Shown: positions 1 to 10,844 of the stretch, piece by piece
Position numbering within the stretch: position 1 is the first letter of the stretch
How the letters are laid out: each line of letters begins with the position of its first letter
NCBI GenBank assembly: GCA_001023575.1
Contig: CP011489.1
Coordinates: 1,115,001-1,179,000, forward strand
Source of the DNA: Actinobacteria bacterium IMCC26256
Lineage (GTDB): Bacteria > Actinomycetota > Acidimicrobiia > IMCC26256
Direction of reading: 5' to 3'
DNA: 64,000 nucleotides
Position numbers and translations under genes: made by a program
The notes under the pieces: model-generated
What the model saw: only the letters and a program-made list of their open reading frames with translations
Told to the model about the DNA's origin: nothing
The model's database searches: none

Positions 1-1857
<1,857 letters not shown>

Positions 1858-1930
1858 TTTCTCGGTATTCGTGCTCGCTATGGAGTCTTTAAGGGCGCAG
1901 CTATATGCGCGTACTTAATTGACAACTGAT

Positions 1931-2048
1931 TTCCGGTGGCAATAGCGGCGGGGAAACACCCGTTCCCATCCCGAACACGGAAGTGAAGACTGCCCGCGCC
2001 GATGGTACTTGGGGGGAAGCCCTCTGGGAGAGTAGGTCGTCGCCGGAA
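1931..2048 (+). rRNA. rrf: 5S ribosomal RNA
   Basis: The gene starts about 73 bases after the 23S end. It shows the 5S core CCCGTTCCCATCCCGAACACGG in its expected place (from about 1959), followed by GAAGACTGCCCGCGCCGATGG and the loop-E/helix IV segment. The ends TTCCGGTGGC and GTCGCCGGAA pair to form helix I, which fixes both boundaries to within a base or two. No tRNA lies between 23S and 5S. Confidence 0.95.
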
Positions 2049-2061
2049 TTTTTTTGAGAGA

Positions 2062-2086
2062 GGGGTGCCATTCGGCGCCCCTTTTT
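2062..2086 (+). terminator. Rho-independent terminator of the rRNA operon
   Basis: GGGGTGCC (2062-2069) and GGCGCCCC (2074-2081) form an 8-bp stem with one G-U pair around the four-base loop ATTC, followed by a run of five T. It lies 14 bases after the 5S gene and fits the end of the rrn transcript. A T-run directly after the 5S gene (2049-2055) may help termination. Confidence 0.85.
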
Positions 2087-2183
2087 CGCGCCCAAATTCG
2101 ATGCCCGCCCGTATCGTCGCGCATCCGCCATCGAGACTAATTACGTCTCGCATATCGGAATGCTTCTTGCTATCCGAGATCAG

Positions 2184-5100
2184 CTAGGTACCTTGAAGGC
2201 AGATGGAGTTGGGTTTGATCAGTCTCTCGGTCACAGAGAACGGAGCCTCAACGTCGTGGTCGACCCCTTGGATGAATGCTTGTTGACGGAACGCCGAGTT
2301 GTCGTAAGTAGCTGTGGGGACGGCGCCGAGGATAGATCCGTCTACTTCAAAAAGAATTAATTGGTTCTCTATGTCCGCACTTATTGCGAGATTGTGTCTT
2401 ATTAGTGGAAGCCATGGCCCCTTAGTGGTGAGGGAAGGTAATTGCTTGGCGACAATCAAGAAACGCATTTGGCCTTGGGTGTTGGTCTCGACCTGAAGGA
2501 AAAGCTGATTGACCTCATCAATCGTTGCTAGATCATATGGGCCGAATGCCTTCGTTATAGCCGGAGTAGTCGTCGTCCCTTCACGGTGTTTAATTACGAT
2601 CGGTTGATCTGTTAACAACTGCTTTCTTGGGGTAAGCCGCAATCTCATCTCGGTTATCGCTGCTGGAATCCAGGGTTCAAAACGTTCTCCCGTGCCAAAA
2701 TAGATAGCTCGGCAGGGGTCTATGACAGCTATGTCGTTGGGTTGACTCGTGTCAGGTAGTGCTGTGTAGTGATTAATTGGGCGCTTACCGCCCATAAACG
2801 AAGCGGTTCGTCGCTGAGATTCAATTAGTGAAGTTAGATCACCTCTATTGATGTTCGTGTGAAGAGTTCCTATCGCGATCGCAGAGTTAGCAAGTATTCC
2901 CCATACGACGAGAAGCGCGAGCGCAGTAAAGGTGAGACTTCGAACTGGTCCTTTGCGTTTATTGCTCCAGCTCAAGATTGCTGCGGTGCCCACAGTAGAG
3001 CCGATGAGCAATATGGGCAGGAAGTCGCCAAGGTAACGCTCGCTTATATAGCCGTAGCCCAAGACACCTACGGCGCCGATAGCGGCTCCTGAGACAGGTA
3101 TGGCAAGGTTGCGAAACTTATTTGAGCGCAGTGGAATAATTACTGAAATAATTCCGATGCAAGTGAGCAAAAAGAGTAAAGGCATGGAAGCCACTACGCT
3201 GGCAGTTCGGTATGTCTGGTCGAAGAGCGCCCCACCTATTCCGTTGATTGGTGGGGGCTTCAGGGGCTGGAATATAAATGGGTAGTACCGATGAACAGAG
3301 AGTCCAGTTGGATTGAAGTAGGTGGCAATTGTACCGGGCAGGTACTTAAGACCAGTAAGCCCTCCACCGTTAGCAGCTAGAGCGGCCCGACGCTGAGCAT
3401 TAATTTGGGTCCAGACCTGCTTTGCGAGAGGGTGCATGAATGGGGATTGGAATTTTATATAAGTGACTGCTGCGCCAGCCAGAATGGAGGCGAAAGCGGC
3501 TGCCAGTATTCCGGCGCTCTGCCTCCGTGAGATGTGGCGTTGTGCAAGCAAGACAACTGCTGCAACCATCGTTGCAATCGCACAGCCCCACCCCATAGTG
3601 GTGCGACTCCAAACGGCGATCAGCAAAAAGACCCCAAGCCCAATGCTTCGCCGAACTGTGCTTCGCTGGATTGTGGATGTAAGAAAGTAGAGAGCACCAA
3701 AGGAACCTGCACATCCCCATACGAAAGCCTCGTGGTATACAGATGGAAGCGATCCAAGGTAGAGCCAGCAAGACCCTGCGAATGCTCCTAAGACAAGGAG
3801 AGACCAGATAAATGCTTCTGCGCGTGTGACCTCAACCGATGGCTGAGTCATTACTCGTACACGCCACATCAGCATTATGCCGAAGGAGATCGCCACTATC
3901 CATGCGGTAAGCATTGATAAAGATGTAAGGCGCCCATCAAAGGTGTTTGAAACGAGGAGTACAGGCATTCGGATAATTGATGGAAACGGGGGGAAGTATG
4001 TGTATTCCTTGCCGCCGACACGAAACCCCTCCAGCCCGAGCGATTTAAGTGGAACATTGAAGCGACCATGAAACATCGATCGCGCCTGTAGATCATAGAA
4101 GGATCCGAAATATCCTGTTCGCACATCAGAGCGCATTGTGTTTAGTGACATGTTCCATAGAATTCCGATGTACGAAATGGAACTAATGACCGCTGCTCCG
4201 GCGGTCCAACTTGTGAATCGACGTCGAGATTCTAGGTATGGCGTGTCCTGAGGACGAGGGTGTGCCTTCAGGTACCTGGTGACTACGCGACCCGATGGAG
4301 TCTCTACGAACCGGCGGGACGCAACTACCAACGCAGCGGTGGCTATGAGTCCAATGCTTAGTGCGACTACCGGCGGAATGGACGGTGCGAGTGTCTGGAC
4401 CCAGTTAAACGCGGCAAAATGCCAAAGGTAGATGCCGTATGAGGCGACGCCGATTGCAACTGCTGGCCTCCATGACAAGCCCCTACGGGGTAGCCATTGG
4501 TGGTCAAACGCAGCAGAAATCATTAGGGCTGCTCCGACCTCTGCTACAAAAATGCCTCCAAAATGTGCTGAGGCCCCGTCTCCTCGCAGAGTGAACGCGC
4601 TCATAACTACGATCGCAATACCAAGCCAACCGAACTTCCTGATTGATTTTCCGCGTAAGAAACCACGCGCAAAAAGAATGGCAGTTAACGAGCCAATCAA
4701 GAGACCGTCCATTGCAGCATCAGTTCGGTGGTAAGCGGCAACCCATCCGCTGTGTTGAAATACATATGCTCGATTTATTGCCGCTAGGACGACGAGTGCT
4801 CCAACGATCCAAGTCGCACCTTTGAGACTCCGCCCTAGCCGAAGAATCGCCATCAAGATAAACGGCCAAACAAGGTAGAATTGCCACTCAATTGCTAACG
4901 ACCAGAGTGGCGATAGGTCGCCCATAAAAAGCCCGCCGTCTTGCTGATTCGGAGCTATGTGCTGAAAATTGCTGGTAAAGGTCAACGCGTGCCAAGTAGA
5001 GGCTGCGACCGAGTTGTTATCGGTGAATGGTTGCAGGTAACCGGTCGCTGCTGCAAGGGCCGATGTGATAATTACGAATACAAATAGTGCCGGAATAAGA

Positions 5101-5441
5101 CGCACAGAACGTCTCAGGAAAAAGCGACCGAGATCAATACGTTGGTTTTTTGCGTACTCTTCAAGCAGCAAGCTGGTTATTAAGAAGCCACTCAGTACGA
5201 AAAAAACATTGACCCCCACGAAGCCGCCGTTGCGGAGTCGATCAATGCCGGGGACAGTCAGGAAAACAGTTGAGACCTGGTCTATGTGAGCGAAGAGCAC
5301 AAGCAAAATGGCGAGCGCACGAATACCATCAAGAGCAGGTTCGCGAGAATGAATAGAGGCTTTCAGTCCGTTTGTCTTGAGGTTAGGCCGGCCTAATGCA
5401 TTCAAATCATGGGATTCGACTACGTCCATGGCTGTTATCAT
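2184..5441 (-). CDS. Acyltransferase-3 (OafA/YrhL) domain fused to a large polytopic membrane module
   Basis: This is a 1085-residue membrane protein. Residues about 35-390 are an acyltransferase-3 domain of the kind that O-acylates cell-surface sugars. It shows LDGIRALAI (37-45), a histidine in the first membrane helix (H52), VFFVLSGFLI (79-88), an arginine-rich RFFLRRSVRLIP stretch and SLAIEWQFYLVWP (181-193). From about residue 410 a second module starts: FYDLQAR, LGLEGFRVGGKEYTYFPPFP, VYHEAFVWG, many membrane helices, then a soluble C-terminal domain. This second half is clearly homologous to the protein at 8594-10738. Acyltransferase-3 proteins are usually 350-650 residues, so this is a fusion. 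The start is uncertain: ATG at 5441 or 5429, with no clear ribosome-binding site. The role of the second module is unknown; a GT-C-like sugar transferase is a guess. Confidence 0.85.
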   Translation of the reverse strand: MITAMDVVESHDLNALGRPNLKTNGLKASIHSREPALDGIRALAILLVLFAHIDQVSTVFLTVPGIDRLRNGGFVGVNVFFVLSGFLITSLLLEEYAKNQRIDLGRFFLRRSVRLIPALFVFVIITSALAAATGYLQPFTDNNSVAASTWHALTFTSNFQHIAPNQQDGGLFMGDLSPLWSLAIEWQFYLVWPFILMAILRLGRSLKGATWIVGALVVLAAINRAYVFQHSGWVAAYHRTDAAMDGLLIGSLTAILFARGFLRGKSIRKFGWLGIAIVVMSAFTLRGDGASAHFGGIFVAEVGAALMISAAFDHQWLPRRGLSWRPAVAIGVASYGIYLWHFAAFNWVQTLAPSIPPVVALSIGLIATAALVVASRRFVETPSGRVVTRYLKAHPRPQDTPYLESRRRFTSWTAGAAVISSISYIGILWNMSLNTMRSDVRTGYFGSFYDLQARSMFHGRFNVPLKSLGLEGFRVGGKEYTYFPPFPSIIRMPVLLVSNTFDGRLTSLSMLTAWIVAISFGIMLMWRVRVMTQPSVEVTRAEAFIWSLLVLGAFAGSCWLYLGSLPSVYHEAFVWGCAGSFGALYFLTSTIQRSTVRRSIGLGVFLLIAVWSRTTMGWGCAIATMVAAVVLLAQRHISRRQSAGILAAAFASILAGAAVTYIKFQSPFMHPLAKQVWTQINAQRRAALAANGGGLTGLKYLPGTIATYFNPTGLSVHRYYPFIFQPLKPPPINGIGGALFDQTYRTASVVASMPLLFLLTCIGIISVIIPLRSNKFRNLAIPVSGAAIGAVGVLGYGYISERYLGDFLPILLIGSTVGTAAILSWSNKRKGPVRSLTFTALALLVVWGILANSAIAIGTLHTNINRGDLTSLIESQRRTASFMGGKRPINHYTALPDTSQPNDIAVIDPCRAIYFGTGERFEPWIPAAITEMRLRLTPRKQLLTDQPIVIKHREGTTTTPAITKAFGPYDLATIDEVNQLFLQVETNTQGQMRFLIVAKQLPSLTTKGPWLPLIRHNLAISADIENQLILFEVDGSILGAVPTATYDNSAFRQQAFIQGVDHDVEAPFSVTERLIKPNSICLQGT

Positions 5442-5510
5442 AAGGCGTTGTTATGTAGTGAAATACCCCGTTGGGCTACGCGGTCGCAACGGTTTTAAAA
5501 GGGGGGGGAG

Positions 5511-6365
5511 ATGACAACGGAGACTGTTTTTGGCCCTGGGGCCTCAGATCTTGACGCCACCAAACTTGCGGAACGGTACGCAGAGGCTGCCCCTTTCCCG
5601 CATATTGTTTTAGATAATTTTCTTGACCCCGATATTGCTGAAGAAGCGGCAAGAACATTTCCGGAGGTTGATGGGCCTCAGTGGACGAACTACCTACATG
5701 TCAATTCAAAGAAATTCGGCAATACCCAGATGGAGACGTGGACTCCGCAGTTGCAGCGAATTGCCAACGCCCTTATGTCGGCAGAATTTGTCTCTTTCGT
5801 TGAGCAACTAACCGGCATTGAGTCTCTGATATCGGATACAGAGTTTGACGGTGGAGGACTACATCGTTCCCTGTCAGGCGGCTTCCTGAATATTCATGCT
5901 GATTTTACAAAACATCACACGCACGAGGACTGGAGGCGTCGTGTGAACGCCATCCTTTATTTGAACGAAGAATGGGAGGATTCATGGGGCGGAAGCCTTG
6001 AACTCTGGACTCCTGACATGAAGAATAAGGTGGAGAGCGTGTCTCCTAAAGGTAACCGTCTGGTTATTTTTACAACCACAGATGATTCGTATCACGGCCA
6101 CCCGGAACCTCTAACGTGCCCTGAAGGCATCGCCCGTAAATCAATGGCGCTGTATTACTTCACAGCAGGGCACTCCGAGAAGGCTCGATCGACTAACTAT
6201 CAGAGTCGCCCGGGTGATGGAATCAAAAGCCTCGCTATTTATCTCGATAAAAAGGCTTTGAGAACCTACGATCTTGCAAAGCGGAGGCTCGGTCTCTCAG
6301 ATGCCGCGGTGAGTAATTTCTTAGGACGGCTGCGTCCAGGTCGTTCAAAAAAACCGCAAGGCTGA
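5511..6365 (+). CDS. 2-oxoglutarate/Fe(II)-dependent oxygenase, prolyl-4-hydroxylase type
   Basis: This 284-residue soluble protein carries the double-stranded beta-helix oxygenase signature. The metal motif H129-x-D131 (in FLNIHADF) is followed by the typical AILYLNEEWEDSWGGSLELW stretch, a distal histidine in YHGHPEP (H195, less likely H197), and R209 as 2-oxoglutarate ligand. Members hydroxylate proteins or small molecules, and several sit in surface-polysaccharide clusters; the substrate cannot be told. The gene is divergent from the acyltransferase fusion with only 69 bases between them. An unbroken run of eight G (5501-5508) directly precedes the ATG and must serve as the ribosome-binding site. 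Confidence 0.85.
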   Translation: MTTETVFGPGASDLDATKLAERYAEAAPFPHIVLDNFLDPDIAEEAARTFPEVDGPQWTNYLHVNSKKFGNTQMETWTPQLQRIANALMSAEFVSFVEQLTGIESLISDTEFDGGGLHRSLSGGFLNIHADFTKHHTHEDWRRRVNAILYLNEEWEDSWGGSLELWTPDMKNKVESVSPKGNRLVIFTTTDDSYHGHPEPLTCPEGIARKSMALYYFTAGHSEKARSTNYQSRPGDGIKSLAIYLDKKALRTYDLAKRRLGLSDAAVSNFLGRLRPGRSKKPQG

Positions 6366-6376
6366 TTTTTGCCTGC

Positions 6377-6405
6377 GATTTGAGAGAGATTTAAAAACTC
6401 AAATC
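6377..6405. other. Inverted repeat between convergent genes, possible weak bidirectional terminator
   Basis: GATTTGAG (6377-6384) and CTCAAATC (6398-6405) form an 8-bp stem with a 13-base loop, between the ends of the oxygenase and desaturase genes. No T-run follows on either strand, so termination is only inferred from position. Confidence 0.35.
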
Positions 6406-6436
6406 TAGATATGCAGATCGCCTGCTTATGTTGCCC

Positions 6437-7456
6437 TTAGTTCGTTTTGATAGCAGTAGCGCGCAGCGAACGGAAACTTCCAACCATGAACTGTAGGTAT
6501 CCTCCAGATTGACTCCGCTCGCGCTCGCCGGCGTTGAGTCGGTCGAGAATCTCCTCGGAGACAAGACGGGTATGGATCTTCTTCAGACCGGCGAACGGAA
6601 TGGTCGGGACGACATGGTGCTCAAAGTGGTACTCCATTTGAGCACCCAACACATGATTTTGAATCGCTCCGGAGTTACTCGATCTTGCTACCCAGAGGGG
6701 CGTATTCGGGTCCCAGAGCTCTGGGGAGTAATGCTCTACAAGCGTTTTTACCCTCTGAATCAGGGCAAAAACGCAGAGAACAGGGAAGAGCCAGTAGGCC
6801 AAATAGAGAAGTACTCCCTGAGTCAATGAGCCCTGGAATAGTGAGAACTGAACGATTACCAAGCATTGTGCCGCAGCCTTGCCGACTACCCCTAGCCAGC
6901 CTCCTGACTCCACCTGGGAATCCTTGCTTGCTGACCAGATAACTAGTGCCTTGCGGAATGCACTAATTCCGAATAAGTCCTGAATCAGTAACAGAGTTAA
7001 TGCGCCCCGCTTTGGAGGTATCTGGGAGGAGATGCGGTCAGGGTCGCGTTCGCCACCTAAGTAGCGATGGTGAAGCCTATGCGCTGGTCGGTACTCCTCG
7101 ACCGAATGACCAAGCCACCACGCCGCACCGAGATTACAAATTCGGTCATTAATGAGCCGATTTCTCGAGAGAAACCCGTGCGACCCTTCGTGCATCACTA
7201 CGCCAAGGGCATTAATGCGAGTGCCAATTAGAGACGCGATCGTCAGGGTTGTAGCCAAATGGAGAGGGCTAGACCCAATGCCCGCCGCATTTGCTGCAGC
7301 AACTAAAACGAAGATCTCTAACCAAATTATGGTCAGGGTTTTAGCGGTCTCTGCGCTAGATGGAGCGGCTAATAATTTCAATTCATCAGAAGTAAATGCG
7401 ACCTCGAAGAGATCGCGGAAATTGCGTTCCGTGCTGCGAACGAAATCATTCTCCAT
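6437..7456 (-). CDS. Membrane fatty-acid desaturase family protein
   Basis: The 339-residue protein has the three histidine boxes of di-iron membrane desaturases and related hydroxylases: HEGSH (89-93), HRLHH (126-130) and HFEHH (277-281). An additional VEHY and NH lie between boxes two and three. Hydrophobic stretches surround residues 42-85 and about 190-228. These enzymes insert double bonds or hydroxyls into acyl chains or carotenoid-like lipids using O2. The gene converges on the oxygenase gene. The HEGSH first box with a QIPPKRG stretch after box two does not let me assign a specific substrate. Confidence 0.88.
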   Translation of the reverse strand: MENDFVRSTERNFRDLFEVAFTSDELKLLAAPSSAETAKTLTIIWLEIFVLVAAANAAGIGSSPLHLATTLTIASLIGTRINALGVVMHEGSHGFLSRNRLINDRICNLGAAWWLGHSVEEYRPAHRLHHRYLGGERDPDRISSQIPPKRGALTLLLIQDLFGISAFRKALVIWSASKDSQVESGGWLGVVGKAAAQCLVIVQFSLFQGSLTQGVLLYLAYWLFPVLCVFALIQRVKTLVEHYSPELWDPNTPLWVARSSNSGAIQNHVLGAQMEYHFEHHVVPTIPFAGLKKIHTRLVSEEILDRLNAGERERSQSGGYLQFMVGSFRSLRATAIKTN

Positions 7457-7619
7457 AGGTCTAATGATACCAGCGGATTGAGATTAATAGAACTCGCAGT
7501 CGTCCCAGAGGCTCTTCTTCCATCTCTCACCTTGCGACCTGACCTGCTCAAGGAGGGCGTAGAGTACGAGGGCGATTAGTCAAGCGACAGGATTCGGTGG
7601 GGGAGAGGGGGAGGTGTCA

Positions 7620-8597
7620 ATGTCCAATGTGACGCAGGCGTCATCTTCAGGTCAGGGGGTGTTCTGCGTTGTCTGTGGGTCAGATCAGACGAGACTCGCA
7701 CGAGACAATCTTCAAGATTTCGAGTACTCCGTAGTGCCAGAGGAGCCCCTTACTGCATGGGAGTGTTCTTCATGCAGATCCCAGTTCCTCGAACCGCGAC
7801 CGTCGGAAGTAGTGCTCTCAACCTTTTACCCGGAGGACTACCACTGCTACAACGAGGATCATGGAGGGTTTGCGAAGCAACTTGTAGCGGCGCGAGCTAG
7901 GCGGCGGTCTAAACAATACCGCAACTTTCTTGGAGGAAACTCTGGGCGCCTTTTTGATGTTGGAGCCGGAGATTGTCGGCATTTCGATGAACTCCGGGGA
8001 TCATTGGACCTTGAGTGTGCTGGTGTCGAACTCAATCCACAAATGGCGGAGGCAGGCCGCGCTCGTGGTTACGACATCCACGACGGCACGCTTGAAGAAC
8101 TAGATATCACCGAGATGGTTGGAACATTCGACATCGTCTCTATGAACCACGTGCTGGAACATGTAATCAACCCAATTGAGGTTGTAAGACGCTGCTATTC
8201 GCTGCTCCGACCGGGGGGATACATTGTCGGTCAATTGCCGTGCTTCTCGTCATGGGAGGCTAGGGCTTTCGGTCGGGCCTGGGGCGGGTATCACTTTCCA
8301 AGGCACTTGCAGATGTTCTCAGCTGAGGGGCTTAGACACCTTTTGTCTTCATGCGGGCTCTCCGAGCCTTCCGCACGCTCTGCGCTTCATGTGCAGACAG
8401 CTCTTTCATTGCAAAACGCAACTATTCGTGCAGGATGGCACCCGAAGATGCGTTACGGAAAGTCCCCCGCCTATGGGGCATTTCTTCTAGCGGCGGTTCC
8501 TTTCGAGATTGCCGCATTCGCTTGTAACCGCGGAGGAATAATGAACTTTAGCGCTCGTCGACCGATCGCTAGTGGGCCCGAAGCAATTCCCCGATGA
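7620..8597 (+). CDS. Class I SAM-dependent methyltransferase with N-terminal zinc-binding motif
   Basis: The Methyltransf_23-like domain shows motif I LFDVGAGDC (111-119), an acidic post-I segment GVELNPQM, FDIVSMNHVLEH and LLRPGGYIVGQLP. A four-cysteine knuckle precedes it (C16xxC19 and C49xxC52), as in sugar C- or O-methyltransferases of surface-glycan clusters. I chose ATG at 7620 because the purine-rich GAGAGGGGGAG ends at 7613, six bases upstream; an in-frame GTG at 7614 is too close to it. The stop overlaps the start of the next gene by four bases (ATGA), so the two are co-translated. The substrate is unknown, probably a saccharide or lipid-linked sugar. Confidence 0.85.
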   Translation: MSNVTQASSSGQGVFCVVCGSDQTRLARDNLQDFEYSVVPEEPLTAWECSSCRSQFLEPRPSEVVLSTFYPEDYHCYNEDHGGFAKQLVAARARRRSKQYRNFLGGNSGRLFDVGAGDCRHFDELRGSLDLECAGVELNPQMAEAGRARGYDIHDGTLEELDITEMVGTFDIVSMNHVLEHVINPIEVVRRCYSLLRPGGYIVGQLPCFSSWEARAFGRAWGGYHFPRHLQMFSAEGLRHLLSSCGLSEPSARSALHVQTALSLQNATIRAGWHPKMRYGKSPAYGAFLLAAVPFEIAAFACNRGGIMNFSARRPIASGPEAIPR

Positions 8598-10738
8598 AGT
8601 ATCGATTACTCAGATCCCCAGCGAGCCAAGAAATGAGACTTCATCGCTCTGGATACGCTGGCGGTGCGTTAGCGCTCCTGATGTTTGGGCTTCTGCGTCG
8701 TATGGACGGCGGATTTGGTCGAGAAGCCATCACGTCTAGGTACTATGACGTCCAGGCGAGTCAACTTCTCAAGTTGCGTTGGGATATGCCCCAACAGTTA
8801 CTTGGTGTTGAAGGGTTCAGAACCGGTTCCAAATGGTATATGTATTTTGGCCCGGTGCCTTCCTTCCTGCGGATGCCGATGATTGCTATTCGACCCAGCC
8901 TTACCGGTCACCTCGGAACTGTAATGATGTTTATCGCTCTCGCCGTCGCATTGTTTGCAAGCACACGGCTAGTGACTCGCATCCGGATGCTTGTTAGAGG
9001 TCAGGATTCTCCGGTTGTTTCGAGCGAGCTCTGGTGCATCGCTATTTTTGTGTTTGGTTGTGGAGCCGCATCTACCCTATTTTTTCTAGGAACCGAGCCA
9101 TGGGTCTATCATGAGGCGTTGATGTGGGGTGTTGCCTTCACGATGGCAGCCTTCGCAAGCATCCTCGCGTTCATCATCGATCGTCGAACAAAATCGTTAC
9201 TTCTCGCATCGCTGTTCGCAACCGCTGCCATCCTCTCGCGCGGACCGGTTGCACTAGGCGTAGTTGCAGCACTCGGGCTATTAGCCGCTGGAGCACTCTT
9301 TCGTAAGTCCAGAGTTTGGTTTGGTTTGGATGCGGACGCTTCGCCCTTAAGGCTTGTAGCTTCCTTAGGTCTTGCTGCGTGGGTTCCAATCGCAGCGTTC
9401 GCCACCATCAATTACATTAAGTTTGGATCATTTTTTGATTTGCCGAATTCCCGTCAGAGCATTTCTCTTGTTAACCCGAACCGGAAAGCAGTACTCGCTT
9501 CAAACCATGGCAGTCTTTTCTCCCCGGGTTACTTGATCACGAATGTGGCGCAGTACGTCAGGCCGGATGCCCTTCGTCTCAATAGGCTCTTTCCGTTCAT
9601 CACGTTTCCACCATTAGCAAACAACTTCGGCGGGCATCTGTACGACACCATTGAGCCGACGTCGAGCATCCCATCCTCGATGCCAGCGCTCGCGCTGCTC
9701 GCTCTCGTTGGTATCGCAGTCGTAATGTGGCCGCGTTCCCCCTTCCGCTCTAATTCGGTGAGTCTGCGTGCCATCTTATTGGGTTCTTTGATCGGACCAC
9801 TTGTAACATTGACCCTTGCCTACATTGCGCAGCGCTACATCGCCGACGTGATTCCGTTCCTAGTAATTTGTGGAGCGCTCGGAATGTGGTGCGTCTACCA
9901 GTGGAGTGCAGATCGCAAAGTTGCGCGACGCGTGCTTGGGTCGTTTTTTTTAGCACTCACTATCGTCGGCTTCATAGTCAACCTTGGGCTCGCAATTGAT
10001 TACAGATACCTCAACCCGTTCGTTCCTGAGGGGCCTAGGCTCAGCGCATTCGTGTCTGACCAATATCGAATCGATCGCAAGTGGAATCACGGCAAAATGC
10101 CGCATGTTATTCGCGTTGACAAGATGCCGACTGAGGTACAAAAGCGCGCGACTGTAGCGATACTGAGTGGTTGTAGTGGCGTATATTGGTCAAGTGGTGA
10201 GTATTGGTCTGCCATTGCTCGAACCCGGGCAACAGGACTGCATGATTTCACACTCCGGTTCCCCGCGGTGGACTCCCCGACTTGGCTTCCTGTACTAGTA
10301 GCTGGTGACGCAGAGGGTTCTCAAACGCTGGCTGTGCAACTGCAGGGCGATCGACGACTCACGTTCGGGCTTCGTACGGTTAGCCCAGAGAAGTGGCGCC
10401 ATTTTAACGAGAAGGCGGGATGGGTGCGCGGTGTCACTGTTAGGTATGAACCGGGACGCACGTATCACATGCGAGTAATATTGGACCAGAACAACGGTGC
10501 CGTGAGGATGACTATCAGTGCCGCAGATGGCACAACTATTCCGACGTCCCGAGCCTTTTTCGTCCCTGGGCGTCTTGAATTAACTCCGAGACAAGCGAGA
10601 GAATTTGTGGTCCCTCACTCGCAAGTTACGATTGGCCGTAACGACTTTGGAGCGTGGACCGAGCCCCGTTTTAGCGGTTCTATCGTCGAGACTCAACCGA
10701 AGTATCTCCCTAAGATCTGTTCCATCCTTGATGAGTGA
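8594..10738 (+). CDS. Polytopic membrane protein, stand-alone paralogue of the acyltransferase-fused module
   Basis: A 714-residue protein with about ten or more hydrophobic helices and a soluble C-terminal domain of about 200 residues. It matches the second half of the protein at 2184-5441 along its length: YYDVQASQLLKLRWDMPQ, LGVEGFRTGSKWYMYF, VYHEALMWG, TINYIKFGSFFDLP, YIAQRYIADVIPF and the C-terminal sandwich-like region. I do not recognise a named family. The topology (many helices, short loops, large extracytoplasmic tail) resembles GT-C glycosyltransferases, but no catalytic motif is certain. It overlaps the methyltransferase gene by four bases and ends where the 23S relic begins. Confidence 0.75.
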   Translation: MKYRLLRSPASQEMRLHRSGYAGGALALLMFGLLRRMDGGFGREAITSRYYDVQASQLLKLRWDMPQQLLGVEGFRTGSKWYMYFGPVPSFLRMPMIAIRPSLTGHLGTVMMFIALAVALFASTRLVTRIRMLVRGQDSPVVSSELWCIAIFVFGCGAASTLFFLGTEPWVYHEALMWGVAFTMAAFASILAFIIDRRTKSLLLASLFATAAILSRGPVALGVVAALGLLAAGALFRKSRVWFGLDADASPLRLVASLGLAAWVPIAAFATINYIKFGSFFDLPNSRQSISLVNPNRKAVLASNHGSLFSPGYLITNVAQYVRPDALRLNRLFPFITFPPLANNFGGHLYDTIEPTSSIPSSMPALALLALVGIAVVMWPRSPFRSNSVSLRAILLGSLIGPLVTLTLAYIAQRYIADVIPFLVICGALGMWCVYQWSADRKVARRVLGSFFLALTIVGFIVNLGLAIDYRYLNPFVPEGPRLSAFVSDQYRIDRKWNHGKMPHVIRVDKMPTEVQKRATVAILSGCSGVYWSSGEYWSAIARTRATGLHDFTLRFPAVDSPTWLPVLVAGDAEGSQTLAVQLQGDRRLTFGLRTVSPEKWRHFNEKAGWVRGVTVRYEPGRTYHMRVILDQNNGAVRMTISAADGTTIPTSRAFFVPGRLELTPRQAREFVVPHSQVTIGRNDFGAWTEPRFSGSIVETQPKYLPKICSILDE

Positions 10739-10844
10739 TTGCTACTTCGTTGCGAGTACGGACTGCCGGAAACTCTGTTGGGACGGTTCTGGGAGGCTTG
10801 GGGGAGGCTTTGTGAAGTCCCAATCGACGTCACATTAGGTCCTC

